Source: Euglena gracilis (taxonomy: Eukaryota > Euglenida > Euglenophyceae > Euglenales). Taken from it: DNA of 64,000 nucleotides. Location: positions 15,802,947 to 15,866,946 of the forward strand of contig CP154957.1 in NCBI GenBank assembly GCA_039621445.1, written 5' to 3'. Below are positions 62,401 to 64,000 of this stretch, piece after piece. The position numbers and the translations under genes are program-made. Below the pieces are notes generated by a model. The model saw nothing but the letters and a program-made list of their open reading frames with translations. It had not been told where the DNA came from and ran no database searches. The first letter of the stretch is position 1, and each line of letters begins with the position of its first letter.

Positions 62401-64000
62401 CCACCGCCCTCCCCAAAAACCAGTCCGGCCAATGCTGGGCCAGATGGCCAACGGACCCCAGTGCACGGCACTGCTGAGAAAACACCCATCGCAGCCACTC
62501 CAGCCCTGTGGCCTCCTCCAGGGTGGGGTGCAAGCGGTGAGCCGGTTTTCTGGTGCCCGCAAGCCATCCCTCGCCACAGCCCACAACACCACATGCCATG
62601 GAACATGCCCTGCCCACCAGCCACCCAGCGGTCGGGAGGGGATAACGGGTCAGCTGGCGATACCACATCAGTGGGCCTCAGCAACGCATGAGAGTAACAA
62701 TGTCGTCATCCCCAAAGTGTGCGGCTCTACGCGTTCCTCCCCCACTCCCATGGCTGTTCGGCAACGAGGGTTCCAAGCCGTAGCCAGCTGGCCAAAGCTT
62801 CCGAGCACTGGGAACAGGGCACGTGACCACCCCCATCTCGTCACACCCCCATCTGGCTCCGGGTGTTGACCCACGCAGCCATGTCACAGAGGGGCTGCTG
62901 GACGATCCCCGAAGCGGACGTTGCACCACAGAAATGCCACCAAAGAGGGAAGGACATCACTGGCGCCAGGCCCATAAGCCCCCGTGCCACCGCCCTCCCC
63001 AAAAACCAGTCCGGCCAATGCTGGGCCAGATGGCCAACGGACCCCAGTGCACGGCACTGCTGAGAAAACACCCATCGCAGCCACTCCAGCCCTGTGGCCT
63101 CCTCCAGGGTGGGGTGGCAAGCGGTGAGCCGGTTTTCTGGTGCCCGCAAGCCATCCCTCGCCACAGCCCACAACACCACATGCCATGGAACATGCCCTGC
63201 CCACCAGCCACCCAGCGGTCGGGAGGGGATAACGGGTCAGCTGGCGATACCACATCAGTGGGCCTCAGCAACGCATGAGAGTAACAATGTCGTCATCCCC
63301 AAAGTGTGCGGCTCTACGCGTTCCTCCCCCACTCCCATGGCTGTTCGGCAACGAGGGTTCCAAGCCGTAGCCAGCTGGCCAAAGCTTCCGAGCACTGGGA
63401 ACAGGGCACGTGACCACCCCATCTCGTCACACCCCCATCTGGCTCCGGGTGTTGACCCACGCAGCCATGTCACAGAGGGGCTGCTGGACGATCCCCGAAG
63501 CGGACGTTGCACCACAGAAATGCCACCAAAGAGGGAAGGACATCACTGGCGCCAGGCCCATAAGCCCCCGTGCCACCGCCCTCCCCAAAAACCAGTCCGG
63601 CCAATGCTGGGCCAGATGGCCAACGGACCCCAGTGCACGGCACTGCTGAGAAAACACCCATCGCAGCCACTCCAGCCCTGTGGCCTCCTCCAGGGTGGGG
63701 TGCAAGCGGTGAGCCGGTTTTCTGGTGCCCGCAAGCCATCCCTCGCCACAGCCCACAACACCACATGCCATGGAACATGCCCTGCCCACCAGCCACCCAG
63801 CGGTCGGGAGGGGATAACGGGTCAGCTGGCGATACCACATCAGTGGGCCTCAGCAACGCATGAGAGTAACAATGTCGTCATCCCCAAAGTGTGCGGCTCT
63901 ACGCGTTCCTCCCCCACTCCCATGGCTGTTCGGCAACGAGGGTTCCAAGCCGTAGCCAGCTGGCCAAAGCTTCCGAGCACTGGGAACAGGGCACGTGACC
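56797..64000. repeat. Tandem array of a 585-bp unit, about 12.3 copies, continuing beyond the window
   Basis: The phase point ATGAGAGTAACAATGTCGTC recurs every 582-587 bp from about 56,847 to 63,867, giving twelve full copies and the start of a thirteenth. Copies are nearly identical. Copy 1 is the most diverged at its left edge (CATAACGGGTCAGCCGGCG), and copies 8-12 (from about 60,890) are almost invariant. Diagnostic variants sort the copies: CGACGAGCC or CGGTGAGCC, GAAGATGCC or GAACATGCC, and CCGTCTCG or CCATCTCG. Copy 6 is a mosaic, which points to exchange between copies. Small indels sit at 58,785, 59,392, 59,536, 60,236, 60,392, 60,722, 61,246, 62,832 and 63,116. The unit carries no recognisable rRNA, tRNA or snRNA. 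Confidence 0.97.
61067..62869 (+). CDS. Second long open frame in the array (600 codons), status uncertain
   Basis: The same repeat protein is read over about three more units. The first codons are in another frame until a +1 change at the A-run near 61,246, after which the frame matches the 920-codon frame. It ends where an extra C at about 62,832 shifts it. Shorter stretches of the same frame lie at 59,476-60,306, 60,060-60,935, 60,772-61,521 and 62,823-63,278. The breaks sit mostly in short homopolymers. Confidence 0.35.
   Translation: MTTPSRHTPIWLRVLTHAAMSQRGCWTIPEADVAPQKCHQRGKDITGARPISPRATALPKKPVRPMLGQMANGPQCTALLRKHPSQPLQPCGLLQGGVQAVSRFSGARKPSLATAHNTTCHGTCPAHQPPSGREGITGQLAIPHQWASATHESNNVVIPKVCGSTRSSPTPMAVRQRGFQAVASWPKLPSTGNRARDHPISSHPHLAPGVDPRSHVTEGLLDDPRSGRCTTEMPPKREGHHWRQAHKPPCHRPPQKPVRPMLGQMANGPQCTALLRKHPSQPLQPCGLLQGGVQAVSRFSGARKPSLATAHNTTCHGTCPAHQPPSGREGITGQLAIPHQWASATHESNNVVIPKVCGSTRSSPTPMAVRQRGFQAVASWPKLPSTGNRARDHPISSHPHLAPGVDPRSHVTEGLLDDPRSGRCTTEMPPKREGHHWRQAHKPPCHRPPQKPVRPMLGQMANGPQCTALLRKHPSQPLQPCGLLQGGVQAVSRFSGARKPSLATAHNTTCHGTCPAHQPPSGREGITGQLAIPHQWASATHESNNVVIPKVCGSTRSSPTPMAVRQRGFQAVASWPKLPSTGNRARDHPHLVTPPSGSGC

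Overview
The window looks like nuclear DNA from a large, repeat-saturated eukaryotic genome, probably a protist or alga. It has long dinucleotide and tetranucleotide microsatellites, dispersed inverted-repeat elements, decayed eukaryotic retroelements, degenerate TTAGGG-like blocks and a satellite-like array. I see no operon, rRNA, convincing tRNA or CRISPR array. I do not name a species: nothing here fixes the lineage.

Layout. 1-2.0 kb: the only long, protein-like reading frame, an orphan with four Cys/His metal-site pairs behind a Pro-rich leader. 2.7-10.7 kb: fragments of several retroelements (RNase H-like pieces, a coiled-coil Gag-like piece, a LINE-type reverse transcriptase with a stop and frameshift, and an N6-adenine methyltransferase-like domain of the DIRS type), with a 522-bp inverted-repeat element inserted in an AT microsatellite. 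10.7-13.4 kb: GC-rich low-complexity and tandem repeats. 14.5-18.9 kb: a broken retroelement whose reverse transcriptase keeps its YLDD box, bounded by inverted copies of one terminal sequence. 20-55 kb: a dense, nested mosaic of short non-autonomous DNA elements carrying poly-C/poly-G blocks. Several have clear 8-bp target duplications, and four loci have a related uninterrupted copy elsewhere in the window. This part also holds foldback elements built from TTGCGC..GCGCAA palindromes, a piece of a hAT-type transposase, and duplicated blocks made of about 170-bp repeats. 56.8-64.0 kb: a tandem array of about 12.3 copies of a 585-bp unit that runs off the end; the unit is an exact multiple of three and one frame is open across several copies.

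No set of genes forms a pathway. Nearly everything recognisable is mobile DNA or its debris. The most interesting items are the 585-bp array with its open frame, the TTGCGC foldback family, and the hAT-like families whose insertions can be dated relative to one another from empty copies inside the window. The many short open frames with long poly-Pro, poly-Gly, Tyr-Ile or His-Thr runs are translations of microsatellites and poly-C/G tracts and are not annotated as genes.
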